Source: Stenotrophomonas maltophilia
GTDB taxonomy: Bacteria > Pseudomonadota > Gammaproteobacteria > Xanthomonadales > Xanthomonadaceae
Assembly (NCBI GenBank): GCA_002435595.1
Contig: DJBL01000039.1
Coordinates: 1-13,421 of the forward strand
Direction of reading: 5' to 3'
Length of the DNA stretch: 13,421 nt
Shown: one piece after another, positions 1-6,460 of the stretch
Position numbering within the stretch: the first letter of the stretch is position 1
Layout of the letters: each line of letters starts with the position of its first letter
Program-made: the position numbers and the translations under genes
Notes under the pieces: model-generated
Databases searched by the model: none
What the model saw: the letters and a program-made list of their open reading frames with translations, nothing else
What the model was told of the DNA's origin: nothing

Positions 1-1
1 C

Positions 2-436
2 GTGGCCGCCATGGCCGCCGCAGCCGGTTTCGACGCGCCCACCCTGATCGGTGCGATGCACGCCGGCATGTCCGGCACCCGCGGCGGTGCGGCGGCGGTG
101 GCCTGCATGCTGCCGGGCAACGGGGGCATCCAGTTCGCCGGCATCGGCAATATCGCCGGCTCGCTGTGCGAGCCCACCGGTTCGCGCGGCATGGCCTCGC
201 ACCCGGGCATCGTCGGGGTGCAGTTCCGCAAGGCACAACCATTCCATTTTCACGCGCCCGCAGGCACGCTGCTGGTCATGCACAGTGACGGACTGCAGGC
301 ACGCTGGAGCCTGCGTGACTACCCGGGGCTGTTCCATCGCCACCCGGCATTGATCGTGGCGGTGCTGCAGCGCGATTTCGACCGGGGTCGTGACGATGCC
401 GGCATCGTCGCCCTGCGTCTTGGAGACCTGAATTGA
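2..436 (+). CDS. SpoIIE/RsbX-type serine phosphatase, C-terminal part (5' end outside window)
   Basis: This is the C-terminal end of a PP2C-fold phosphatase of the SpoIIE/RsbX group, which dephosphorylates STAS-domain regulators in partner-switching pathways. The frame is open from the first bases, so the gene starts upstream; the GTG at 2 is only the first possible codon in the window. Counting from it, visible family signatures are a TRGGAA stretch (residues 26-31), FAGIGNIAG (45-53), HSDGL (94-98, the metal-binding aspartate motif) and RDDAGIVALRL near the end (130-140, the usual final DD motif). Many xanthomonad relatives carry an N-terminal RsbT-like ATPase domain, which cannot be seen here. 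The TGA stop overlaps the ATG of the following histidine kinase by one base (TGATG), so the two are translationally coupled. The family call is firm; the exact subtype is inferred from context. Confidence 0.85.
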   Translation: MAAMAAAAGFDAPTLIGAMHAGMSGTRGGAAAVACMLPGNGGIQFAGIGNIAGSLCEPTGSRGMASHPGIVGVQFRKAQPFHFHAPAGTLLVMHSDGLQARWSLRDYPGLFHRHPALIVAVLQRDFDRGRDDAGIVALRLGDLN

Positions 437-1293
437 TGTCCGTTGCCCACGATCCGGAAGTCCAGCGCCTGCGCCTGGAAGCAGATGCGCTGCGTGCCGA
501 GCTGGATGAAACCAACCAGGGCGTGCTGGCCCTGTACGCCGAGCTGGACCAGCAGGCCGAACAGCTGCGCGAGGTGTCCGAGCTCAAGAGCCGGTTCCTT
601 TCCTATATGAGCCACGAGTTCCGCACGCCGCTGGGCTCGATCCTGAGCATGACGCGCCTGCTGGAAGACGGCATGGATGGCCCGCTCACCGACGAGCAGC
701 GGCGCCAGGTCCGTTTCATCAGCGCCTCCACCAGCGAGCTGCGCGAAATGGTCGATGACCTGTTGGACCTGGCCAAGATCGAGGCCGGCCGCATCACCAT
801 CTCCCCGGCCTGGTTCGACCTGATGGACCTGTTCTCGGCCCTGCGCGGCATGTTCCGCCCGCTGGTGGAGGGCAACCAGGTGGACCTGCTGTTCGACGAT
901 CCGCCGGCGCTGCCGATGCTGTACACCGACGACAAGAAGCTTGCCCAGATCCTGCGCAACTTCATCTCCAATGCGCTCAAGTTCACCCCCAACGGGCAGG
1001 TCGTGGTGTCGGCGAGCCTGCTGGGCGGCGATGCGGTGCGGTTCAGCGTGCGCGATACCGGCATCGGCATCCCGCCCGAGCTGCAGTCCACCTTGTTCGA
1101 GGACTTCGTACAGGTCGATACGCCGCTGCAGAAACGCCTGCGCGGCACCGGGCTGGGGCTGTCGCTGTGCAAGCGCTTTGCCGAACTGCTGGGCGGCCAT
1201 GTCGGGGTGGACAGCGTGGTGGGCGAGGGTTCGGAGTTCTACGTGGTACTGCCGCTCACGCTGGCGACCGAGGCCACCGATGCCCAACTCTGA
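436..1293 (+). CDS. Soluble sensor histidine kinase (coiled coil-HisKA-HATPase)
   Basis: A 285-residue histidine kinase with no membrane segment or signal peptide, so presumably cytosolic. Residues 8-50 are heptad-like and predicted coiled coil, running into the HisKA dimerisation helix. The phosphoacceptor is His60 in SYMSHEFRTPL (H-box). The ATPase domain shows the N-box around NFISNALKF (175-183), the G1 box RDTGIGIPPE (206-215) and the G2 box GTGLGLSLCKRF (237-248). The stretch ETNQGVLALYAEL (25-37) before the H-box is characteristic of kinases encoded next to RsbT/SpoIIE-type genes, as here. The ATG at 436 overlaps the previous stop and has GGAG nine bases upstream. The 3' end overlaps the next gene by 14 bases. 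The input signal probably comes from the partner-switching proteins; the likely phosphate acceptor is the neighbouring hybrid kinase. Both are inferences. Confidence 0.93.
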   Translation: MSVAHDPEVQRLRLEADALRAELDETNQGVLALYAELDQQAEQLREVSELKSRFLSYMSHEFRTPLGSILSMTRLLEDGMDGPLTDEQRRQVRFISASTSELREMVDDLLDLAKIEAGRITISPAWFDLMDLFSALRGMFRPLVEGNQVDLLFDDPPALPMLYTDDKKLAQILRNFISNALKFTPNGQVVVSASLLGGDAVRFSVRDTGIGIPPELQSTLFEDFVQVDTPLQKRLRGTGLGLSLCKRFAELLGGHVGVDSVVGEGSEFYVVLPLTLATEATDAQL

Positions 1294-3220
1294 TCGCATC
1301 CTGGTCGTGGATGACAACGTCGCCACCCGCTATGCGGTGCGGCGCGTGCTGGAGCACCACGGCTACCGCGTGGAGGAGGCCGGTACCGGCGGAGAGGGCC
1401 TGGCGCATCTTGCGCGGCAGGATTTCGGTGCGCTGGTGCTGGATGTCAACCTGCCGGACATGAGCGGCTTCGACGTGGTGCGGCAACTGCGCGAAGACGC
1501 GCGGATGCGCCTGCTGCCGGTCGTGCACGTGTCGGCGGCCTCGATCGCCACCGGCGACCTGATCACCGGCCTCAACGCCGGTGCCGATGCGTACCTGATC
1601 CATCCGGTCGACCCGGACGTGCTGCTGGCCACCCTGCGCACCCTGTTGCGCGCGCGGCGCTCGGAGGAGGCCCTGCGCGAGGCCGAGGCGCGTTTTGGCG
1701 AGATCTTCCGCCAGATCAACGCCCCGATCGCGGTGCTGGACGCCGCCCTGTGCTCCCACGATGCCAACGACGCATTCGTGCAGCTGGTGGGGCGCGGCAG
1801 CGAGGCCGGGACGCTGGAAACCCTGCTGGCCGATCAGCCCGGTCCGCTGAGTGCGCTCAAGGTGGCCCTGGCCGAAGGCGAGCGCTGGCAAGGCACGTTC
1901 TCCCTGCGCAACGGCGGCTCCACGCGCATCACCGAATGGCGGGTCACCCCGTACCGGGCGCCCGGCCAGGGCCTGGTGTTGATCCAGGACACCACCGAAC
2001 GCCATGCACGCGAGAATGAACAGCGCCAGGAGCTGGAGAGTGCCACCTCCGAGCTGGCCTTCCAGATCGCCGAGCGCCAGCGCACCGAAGTGGAGCTGCT
2101 GCAGGCGCAGAAGATGGATTCGCTGGGCCAGCTCACCGGCGGCATCGCGCACGATTTCAACAACCTGCTCACCACCATCATCTCCGGCCTGGACATGATC
2201 GAGATCGCCGTGTCCAGCGGCAAGTGGGACAAGGCGGCCCGTTACGTGGAGATCGCCACCGGTTCGGCCCACCGCGCCGCCGCGCTCACCCAGCGCATGC
2301 TGGCCTTCGCGCGCAAGCAGCCGCTGGATCCGCAGACCTTCGACGTGGTGGCGCGGATCCGCTCGCTGGAAGACATGCTGCTGCGCTCGATCGGGGAGAA
2401 CATCGAGCTGGAGCTGGAGCTGGGCCCGCAACCGCTGGTCGCGGTGGCCGACCCCAACCAGTTCGAGAACGTGATCCTCAACCTGGTCATCAACGCACGC
2501 GATGCGCTCGCCGGGCAGGGACTGATCCGCATCCGCGCGCTCCGTACCCATATCGAGCGCGACCACGAGCTCGCGCCCGGCCACTACATCAGCGTCAAGG
2601 TGCTCGACAACGGCACCGGCATCCCGCTGGAGCTGCTGTCCAAGGTCTTCGAGCCCTTCTTCACCACCAAGCCGCAGGGCGAGGGCACCGGGTTGGGACT
2701 GTCGATGACCTACGGCTTTGCGCGCCAGTCCGGCGGCAGTGCGCGCATCGCCAGCGAGCGCGGCGAGGGTACCGAGATCGAGCTGCTGCTGCCCGAAGGG
2801 CAACTGCTCAGCGCCGAACAGAAGGTCCTGCCTGCCCAGGCGCCGCGCGGCAGTGCCGAGCGGATCCTGCTGGTGGACGACACCGATTCGGTGCGCATGA
2901 TGGTGCGCGAGATGCTGGTCGAATCCGGCTACCAGGTGGTCGAGGCGATCAACGCACAGCAGGCCCTGCTGGAGCTGCATTCCGAGCGCGAGGTGGACCT
3001 GCTGCTGTCCGACGTCGGCTTGCCGGGCATGAACGGCCGCGAGCTGGCCGACGCCGCCCGCGCGCTGCGGCCGCACCTGCCGGTGCTTTTCGTGACCGGC
3101 TATACCGAGAGCGCGGTGGTGCGCAACGATTTCCTGGGCACGGGCATGTCGCTGCTGCCCAAGCCGTTCAGCGTCAATGAACTGCTGCGCAGCGTGCGCC
3201 AGATGTTCAACCCGGCATGA
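1280..3220 (+). CDS. Hybrid histidine kinase/response regulator, REC-PAS-HisKA-HATPase-REC
   Basis: A 646-residue cytosolic hybrid kinase. Domains in order: an N-terminal receiver (about 5-125; acidic pair D11/D12, acceptor D55, switch S85); a PAS domain (about 135-240, ending QDTTERHARENE); a short coiled coil (245-275); HisKA with His291 in GGIAHDFNNLL; HATPase with the N-box around NLVINARDAL (401-410), DNGTGIP (443-449) and GTGLGLSMTYGFARQ (469-483); and a C-terminal receiver (527-645; D533/D534, acceptor D578, T606, K628 in LPKPF). In the first receiver the near-invariant lysine is replaced by His108 (AYLIHPVDP), while the second keeps it. The ATG at 1280 lies inside the end of the upstream kinase gene with GAGG seven bases upstream; the open frame extends further 5' but only through that kinase. 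The first receiver may take phosphate from the upstream kinase. There is no DNA-binding output domain, so output must pass to another protein. Confidence 0.93.
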   Translation: MPNSDRILVVDDNVATRYAVRRVLEHHGYRVEEAGTGGEGLAHLARQDFGALVLDVNLPDMSGFDVVRQLREDARMRLLPVVHVSAASIATGDLITGLNAGADAYLIHPVDPDVLLATLRTLLRARRSEEALREAEARFGEIFRQINAPIAVLDAALCSHDANDAFVQLVGRGSEAGTLETLLADQPGPLSALKVALAEGERWQGTFSLRNGGSTRITEWRVTPYRAPGQGLVLIQDTTERHARENEQRQELESATSELAFQIAERQRTEVELLQAQKMDSLGQLTGGIAHDFNNLLTTIISGLDMIEIAVSSGKWDKAARYVEIATGSAHRAAALTQRMLAFARKQPLDPQTFDVVARIRSLEDMLLRSIGENIELELELGPQPLVAVADPNQFENVILNLVINARDALAGQGLIRIRALRTHIERDHELAPGHYISVKVLDNGTGIPLELLSKVFEPFFTTKPQGEGTGLGLSMTYGFARQSGGSARIASERGEGTEIELLLPEGQLLSAEQKVLPAQAPRGSAERILLVDDTDSVRMMVREMLVESGYQVVEAINAQQALLELHSEREVDLLLSDVGLPGMNGRELADAARALRPHLPVLFVTGYTESAVVRNDFLGTGMSLLPKPFSVNELLRSVRQMFNPA

Positions 3221-3232
3221 TCGGCTGACCGC

Positions 3233-3256
3233 GCTGGCGCCGACTACGGCGCCGGC
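3233..3256. terminator. GC-rich hairpin between convergent genes
   Basis: GCTGGCGCCG and CGGCGCCGGC flank the four-base loop ACTA. The stem is ten pairs with one G-T wobble, and the inner seven pairs (GGCGCCG/CGGCGCC) are perfect. It lies 12 bases after the hybrid kinase stop and overlaps the stop codon of the convergent transporter gene, so it could act in both directions. There is no T-run on either side, so it is not a textbook intrinsic terminator; it may only protect 3' ends. Confidence 0.45.
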
Positions 3257-4203
3257 GGTGGTTCACCCAGCTCGGCCCGCCGTCGGCCGAACACTTCCGG
3301 CGTCTGTGGTTTGACGAACAACGCCACCAGCTCGGGAAACTCGCGCTTCACCGCGGTCTCGATGCGGGTGATGCAGGCCTCGATCTGCGGCGTGGTGCGG
3401 TCGTCCTCGAACTCGGCGCTGAGCATGGCCACCACCTGCTCCGGTCCCATCTGCATGGTGGTCACGCCATTGGCATTGCGCAGGTCCGGATCGGTATTGG
3501 CCACGGCCAGGATGCGCCGGGCCACGCTGGGGTGCGCCGGCTCGCCCACCAGCAGGCCCTTGGTTTCGCGCGCCAGCAGGAAGGCGGTCACTGCCAGCAC
3601 GCCGGCAATGCACAGCGAGGCCACGCCGTCCAGGATCGGCATCTCCAGCAGCTGTGCAGCGAGCAGGCCGATCAGCGCAAAGCCCAGCCCCATCAGCGCG
3701 GCGCTGTCTTCCAGCAGCACGGTGAAGGTGGCCGGGTCCTTGCTGCGCCGGAAGGCCTCGAAGTAGCCCATCGTGCCCTTGGTGGCACGGAACTCGCGCA
3801 GCGCGATCCACCAGGAAACGCCTTCGAACACGATGGAAATGCCCAGCACCGCGTAGCTGATGACGTGGTTGGTGGCCGGTTCGGGGTGGCGGATGTGCTG
3901 GATGCCTTCGTAGGCCGATACGCCGGCACCGGCGGCAAACACCAGCAGCGCCACGATGAAACTCCAGAAATACAGCTCGCGCCCATAACCGAACGGATGC
4001 ACGGTGTCCGGCTTCTTCTCGGCGCGGCGCAGGCCGTACAGCAACAGCAGTTCATTGATGGTGTCCACCAGCGAGTGCACGCCCTCGCTGAGCATCGCCG
4101 AGCTGCCCGACAATCCGGCGGCGACGAACTTGGCGATGGCGATGCACAGGTTGCCGGCCAGCGCGGCATAGATGACGAGACGGGAGCCGGTCGGCTTGGC
4201 CAT
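3244..4203 (-). CDS. Cation diffusion facilitator (CDF) family metal efflux transporter
   Basis: A 319-residue inner-membrane CDF transporter, which exports divalent metals such as Zn(II), Co(II) or Fe(II) in exchange for protons. About six hydrophobic segments are visible (roughly residues 8-30, 36-57, 79-97, 114-135, 161-183 and 190-211) followed by a cytoplasmic C-terminal domain (about 212-305). Metal-site motifs are SSAMLSEGVHSLVDT in TM2 (H43 and D47) and LLEDSAAL in TM5 (E165/D166), with HPFGYGRE (69-76) between TM2 and TM3. The ED-type TM5 motif, in place of HxxxD, resembles the SLC30A9-like branch, so metal specificity should not be assumed. I chose ATG 4203 (MAKPTGS); ATGs at 4242 and 4239 would add 13 or 12 residues, and neither site has a clear Shine-Dalgarno. 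The longer frame to 4422 runs into the response regulator gene and is not real. Possibly cotranscribed with that regulator. Confidence 0.92.
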   Translation of the reverse strand: MAKPTGSRLVIYAALAGNLCIAIAKFVAAGLSGSSAMLSEGVHSLVDTINELLLLYGLRRAEKKPDTVHPFGYGRELYFWSFIVALLVFAAGAGVSAYEGIQHIRHPEPATNHVISYAVLGISIVFEGVSWWIALREFRATKGTMGYFEAFRRSKDPATFTVLLEDSAALMGLGFALIGLLAAQLLEMPILDGVASLCIAGVLAVTAFLLARETKGLLVGEPAHPSVARRILAVANTDPDLRNANGVTTMQMGPEQVVAMLSAEFEDDRTTPQIEACITRIETAVKREFPELVALFVKPQTPEVFGRRRAELGEPPPAP

Positions 4204-4248
4204 GGTGGAGGTCGCGCAGGCGGGAGGGGAGGCGGCCATCATGCGCAC

Positions 4249-4276
4249 CGGCACGTGCCGCCGGCGTGCATGCCGG
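4249..4276. repeat. Adjacent palindrome and hairpin between regulator and transporter genes
   Basis: CGGCACGTGCCG (4249-4260) is a perfect 12-bp palindrome. Right next to it, CCGGC-GTGCAT-GCCGG (4261-4276) forms a 5-bp stem with a 6-base loop, starting six bases after the response regulator stop on the minus strand. There is no T-run. It could be a weak terminator or attenuator between the two genes, or a protein-binding palindrome just upstream of the transporter start. In very GC-rich DNA part of this may be chance. Confidence 0.35.
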
Positions 4277-4282
4277 GCCGGC

Positions 4283-4693
4283 TCAATCCGCGGCGCGGTG
4301 CGTGGGCGGTGCCCGATGCCCCCGGGCCACCGCGTCTTCCACGCGCGCCACCAGTTCATCGATGTTGAACGGCTTGCCCACGAACGGGGTGCCCTGGTGC
4401 TGGCGGGGCACCATCTGGACATACACCGCCGAGGCGAACAGGAACGGAATGCCCAGCTCGGCCAGGCGGTCGGCTACCGGAAACACCGGGCCGTCGCGCA
4501 ATTCGATATCCAGCACGGCGGCATCAAAACGCTGGGCCGTGACGCTGCCCAGTGCATCGCTCACCGAGTAGGCCGGGACGGCCTCGAAGCCGGCCGTGGT
4601 CAGCACTTCGACAAACAACCGGGACAGCTGGATTTCGTCTTCTACAACCAGGATGACGCCGCGGGACGGTGTAACGGGGGGAGCGCTGTTCAT
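4283..4693 (-). CDS. Single-domain response regulator (CheY-like receiver)
   Basis: A 136-residue stand-alone receiver domain. Key residues: acidic pocket E18/D19 in LVVEDE, acceptor D62 in AVLDIEL, switch S88 in FLFASAV, and the conserved lysine K107 in VGKPFN. There is no output domain; the protein ends a few residues after the last helix in a short Pro/His-rich tail. Such proteins usually relay phosphate or bind a kinase or phosphatase partner. The ATG at 4693 begins MNSAPPVTPS about ten residues before the first receiver strand; the frame extends to 4834 but that extension is Arg/Cys-rich and unlike any receiver. No kinase gene lies beside it on this strand, so it is an orphan; the hybrid kinase 1 kb away is a candidate partner by proximity only. 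The CDF transporter follows on the same strand. Confidence 0.88.
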   Translation of the reverse strand: MNSAPPVTPSRGVILVVEDEIQLSRLFVEVLTTAGFEAVPAYSVSDALGSVTAQRFDAAVLDIELRDGPVFPVADRLAELGIPFLFASAVYVQMVPRQHQGTPFVGKPFNIDELVARVEDAVARGHRAPPTHRAAD

Positions 4694-4734
4694 GGGTCTT
4701 CGAAAGTCGGGGCACCTGATCCTGTGCCTTCGGG

Positions 4735-4774
4735 TGTCAACAGGGTGGCAACCTGTCTTTCGGTTTCGTTGACA
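4735..4774. repeat. Inverted repeat TGTCAAC-N26-GTTGACA upstream of the response regulator
   Basis: TGTCAAC (4735-4741) and GTTGACA (4768-4774) are exact reverse complements separated by 26 bases, with a smaller CAGG/CCTG pair inside (4741-4755). It fills much of the 92-bp gap between the SRAP-family gene and the response regulator, both minus strand. Each arm contains TTGACA, the sigma-70 -35 hexamer, but no convincing -10 hexamer lies 16-18 bases downstream in either direction. It may be an operator or mRNA stem; function unknown. Confidence 0.35.
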
Positions 4775-4785
4775 TCCTGCGCTGC

Positions 4786-5535
4786 TCACCCGTTCAGGTC
4801 GTCGTCCGCGTCGTCCAGGCCATCTCCATCCCACGCATCGGACACGCGCGAGGGGACCTGCGCGTCCGGGTCGACCGGTTCGAGCAGGGTGTAGTCATCG
4901 CGTGCGGGATCACCGAACGCGCGGGCCACCGGATAGGCCTCCAGCGCTGGCGTGGTGGCGCGTGCCTGCAACGCCTCCGGGGTGCCGATGGCACCGGCGA
5001 GCCATTCCATCGCGACGCTGCCGCTGAAAAACACCGGCCCATCGGCGGTGAGCGGGGCCGGGATGGCGGCATTGGGCGCGGTGAGCACGCTGAAACTGTC
5101 GATCTGCTGGCCCTGGTCGTCCTCCCAGTGCTCCCACAGCCCGGCCGCCAGCAGCGCCATGCCGTCCTTGCGCTGGACGAACAACGGCCAGGGCGGTCGT
5201 CGCTGTCGATCCCACTTGTAGTAGCCGGTCATGGCGATCACGCAGGGCCGTTGCTTCCAGGCCTGGGCGAAGATGCGGCTGGTGGCTGCGCGCGCCAGTC
5301 GCGCGGTCACCGTGGTGTAAGGCGTGCTGGGCTGCCTGGACCAGCGTGGAATCAGGCCCCAGCGCATGTCCGCGGCCACGATGCTGCCGTCGCCGTCACG
5401 CGCGATCACCGTGGCCACGCCGTCCTTGCCGATGTTGTAGCGGTCCGGCGCGTCGGCCAGCGCACGGGCAAGGGCCACGGGCAGGCCCGGGGGCAGGGCG
5501 GCAGGCTCGGCGATGGCTTGGGCGAAGCGACGCAT
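4786..5535 (-). CDS. Degenerate SRAP (HMCES/YedK) family protein lacking the catalytic cysteine
   Basis: A 249-residue member of the SOS response-associated peptidase (SRAP) family, whose active members (HMCES, YedK) form a covalent link between Cys2 and abasic sites in single-stranded DNA. The fold is recognisable from MRRFAQA at the start, DRYNIG (31-36), MRWGLIPRWS (57-66), TARLARAA (77-84) and CVIAMTGYYKWD (98-109). The catalytic set is lost: canonical MCGRF is MRRF, so Cys2 is gone; the Asn of the NAR motif is Thr77 (Arg79 remains); the Glu of GFYEW is Lys107; and no His of the HxRMP motif is seen near 155-165. An in-frame TAG four codons upstream rules out a longer N-terminus carrying the cysteine. 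The C-terminus is strongly acidic (DAWDGDGLDDADDDLNG). It is divergent to an AP endonuclease. Likely a non-catalytic DNA-binding paralogue; assignments are from by-eye alignment. Confidence 0.82.
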   Translation of the reverse strand: MRRFAQAIAEPAALPPGLPVALARALADAPDRYNIGKDGVATVIARDGDGSIVAADMRWGLIPRWSRQPSTPYTTVTARLARAATSRIFAQAWKQRPCVIAMTGYYKWDRQRRPPWPLFVQRKDGMALLAAGLWEHWEDDQGQQIDSFSVLTAPNAAIPAPLTADGPVFFSGSVAMEWLAGAIGTPEALQARATTPALEAYPVARAFGDPARDDYTLLEPVDPDAQVPSRVSDAWDGDGLDDADDDLNG

Positions 5536-5655
5536 GCGGGCAGGCTACGGCCGCGCTCGTGAGCCGGTAGTCAGTGCGGCGTGGACGGCGGCAGCACACG
5601 CCGACGACGCCCCTCGGCGCGTAATCGGGCCACCGCTACCCCGGAGACGTGCACG

Positions 5656-6450
5656 ATGCCCCGCAGGAAGACCCTGAAACTGGCCACTTACAACGTCAAC
5701 GGGATCGGCAACCGCTTGCCGCAGTTGCTGGCCTGGCTGGCCAGGGAGGCGCCGGACGTGGTGGCGCTGCAGGAACTCAAGGCGGTGGATGCCGCATTCC
5801 CGGTGCAGGCGCTGGAGGCGGCCGGCTACGGCGCGCTGTGGCAGGGCGAGCGCCGGTGGAACGGGGTGGCATTGCTGGGCCGGGGCAGCACCCCGATCGA
5901 GAGCCGGCGAGGCCTGCCCGGCGAGCCGGCCGACACCCAGGCCCGTTACCTGGAGGCGGCCATCCACGGCATCGTGGTGGCCGGGATCTACCTGCCCAAT
6001 GGCAATCCGCAGCCGGGCCCGAAGTTCGACTACAAGCTGCGCTGGATGCAGCGGCTGCACAAGCACGCCAGCAGCCTGGTCGGCCTGCCGCATCCGGTGG
6101 CGATCCTGGGCGACTTCAACGTGATCCCCACCGACGAGGATGTCTACGACGCCAAGGCGTGGCGCAAGGACGCCCTGCTGCAGCCGGAAACCCGCGCCGC
6201 CTATCAGCGCCTGCTGGCGCAGGGTTGGACCGACGCGCTACGGCACTGCCAGCCGGAGGCGCGCATCTACACCTTCTGGGACTACTTCCGCCAGCACGCC
6301 GAACGCGATCGCGGGCTGCGCATCGACCACCTGCTGCTCAACGCGCCGCTGGCCGCGCGCCTGCGCGACGCCGGCGTAGACCGCTGGGTGCGCCTGCAGG
6401 ACAAGGCCAGCGACCACGCGCCCACCTGGGCGGTGGTCGACATGCCCTAG
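5656..6450 (+). CDS. xthA: Exonuclease III-family AP endonuclease
   Basis: A 264-residue enzyme of the exonuclease III family (endonuclease/exonuclease/phosphatase fold), which cleaves DNA 5' of abasic sites and trims 3' ends in base-excision repair. The length matches E. coli ExoIII (268). Catalytic and metal residues are in place: N13 in TYNVNGI, E40 in ALQELK, Y112 in IYLPNGN, D153 and N155 in LGDFNV, D224 in RIDHLLL, and D253/H254 in SDHAP. YTFWDYFR (205-212) matches the family's conserved tryptophan motif. ATG 5656 was chosen because GGAG lies nine bases upstream and the protein then starts directly before the first strand; the frame extends to 5581 without family similarity. It ends 10 bases from a convergent gene. 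Xanthomonads often carry more than one ExoIII-like gene, so the symbol marks the family, not proven orthology. Confidence 0.92.
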   Translation: MPRRKTLKLATYNVNGIGNRLPQLLAWLAREAPDVVALQELKAVDAAFPVQALEAAGYGALWQGERRWNGVALLGRGSTPIESRRGLPGEPADTQARYLEAAIHGIVVAGIYLPNGNPQPGPKFDYKLRWMQRLHKHASSLVGLPHPVAILGDFNVIPTDEDVYDAKAWRKDALLQPETRAAYQRLLAQGWTDALRHCQPEARIYTFWDYFRQHAERDRGLRIDHLLLNAPLAARLRDAGVDRWVRLQDKASDHAPTWAVVDMP

Positions 6451-6460
6451 GCCAGGGCCA

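Noticed and set aside
319..1326. Minus-strand open frame of 335 codons opposite the histidine kinase
   Set aside because: It is antisense to a kinase with all catalytic boxes; its Gln/His/Arg-rich translation has no domain character. Long antisense frames are expected at this G+C content.
1256..3076. Minus-strand open frame of 606 codons opposite the hybrid kinase
   Set aside because: Shadow of a gene with five recognisable domains; the translation is low-complexity Gln/Gly/His/Arg.
3532..4368. Plus-strand frame of 278 codons opposite the CDF transporter
   Set aside because: His/Gln/Gly-rich translation without family motifs; the opposite strand encodes a complete transporter.
4735..4774. 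TTGACA hexamers as sigma-70 promoters on either strand
   Set aside because: No acceptable -10 hexamer lies 16-18 bases downstream on either strand; kept only as an inverted repeat.
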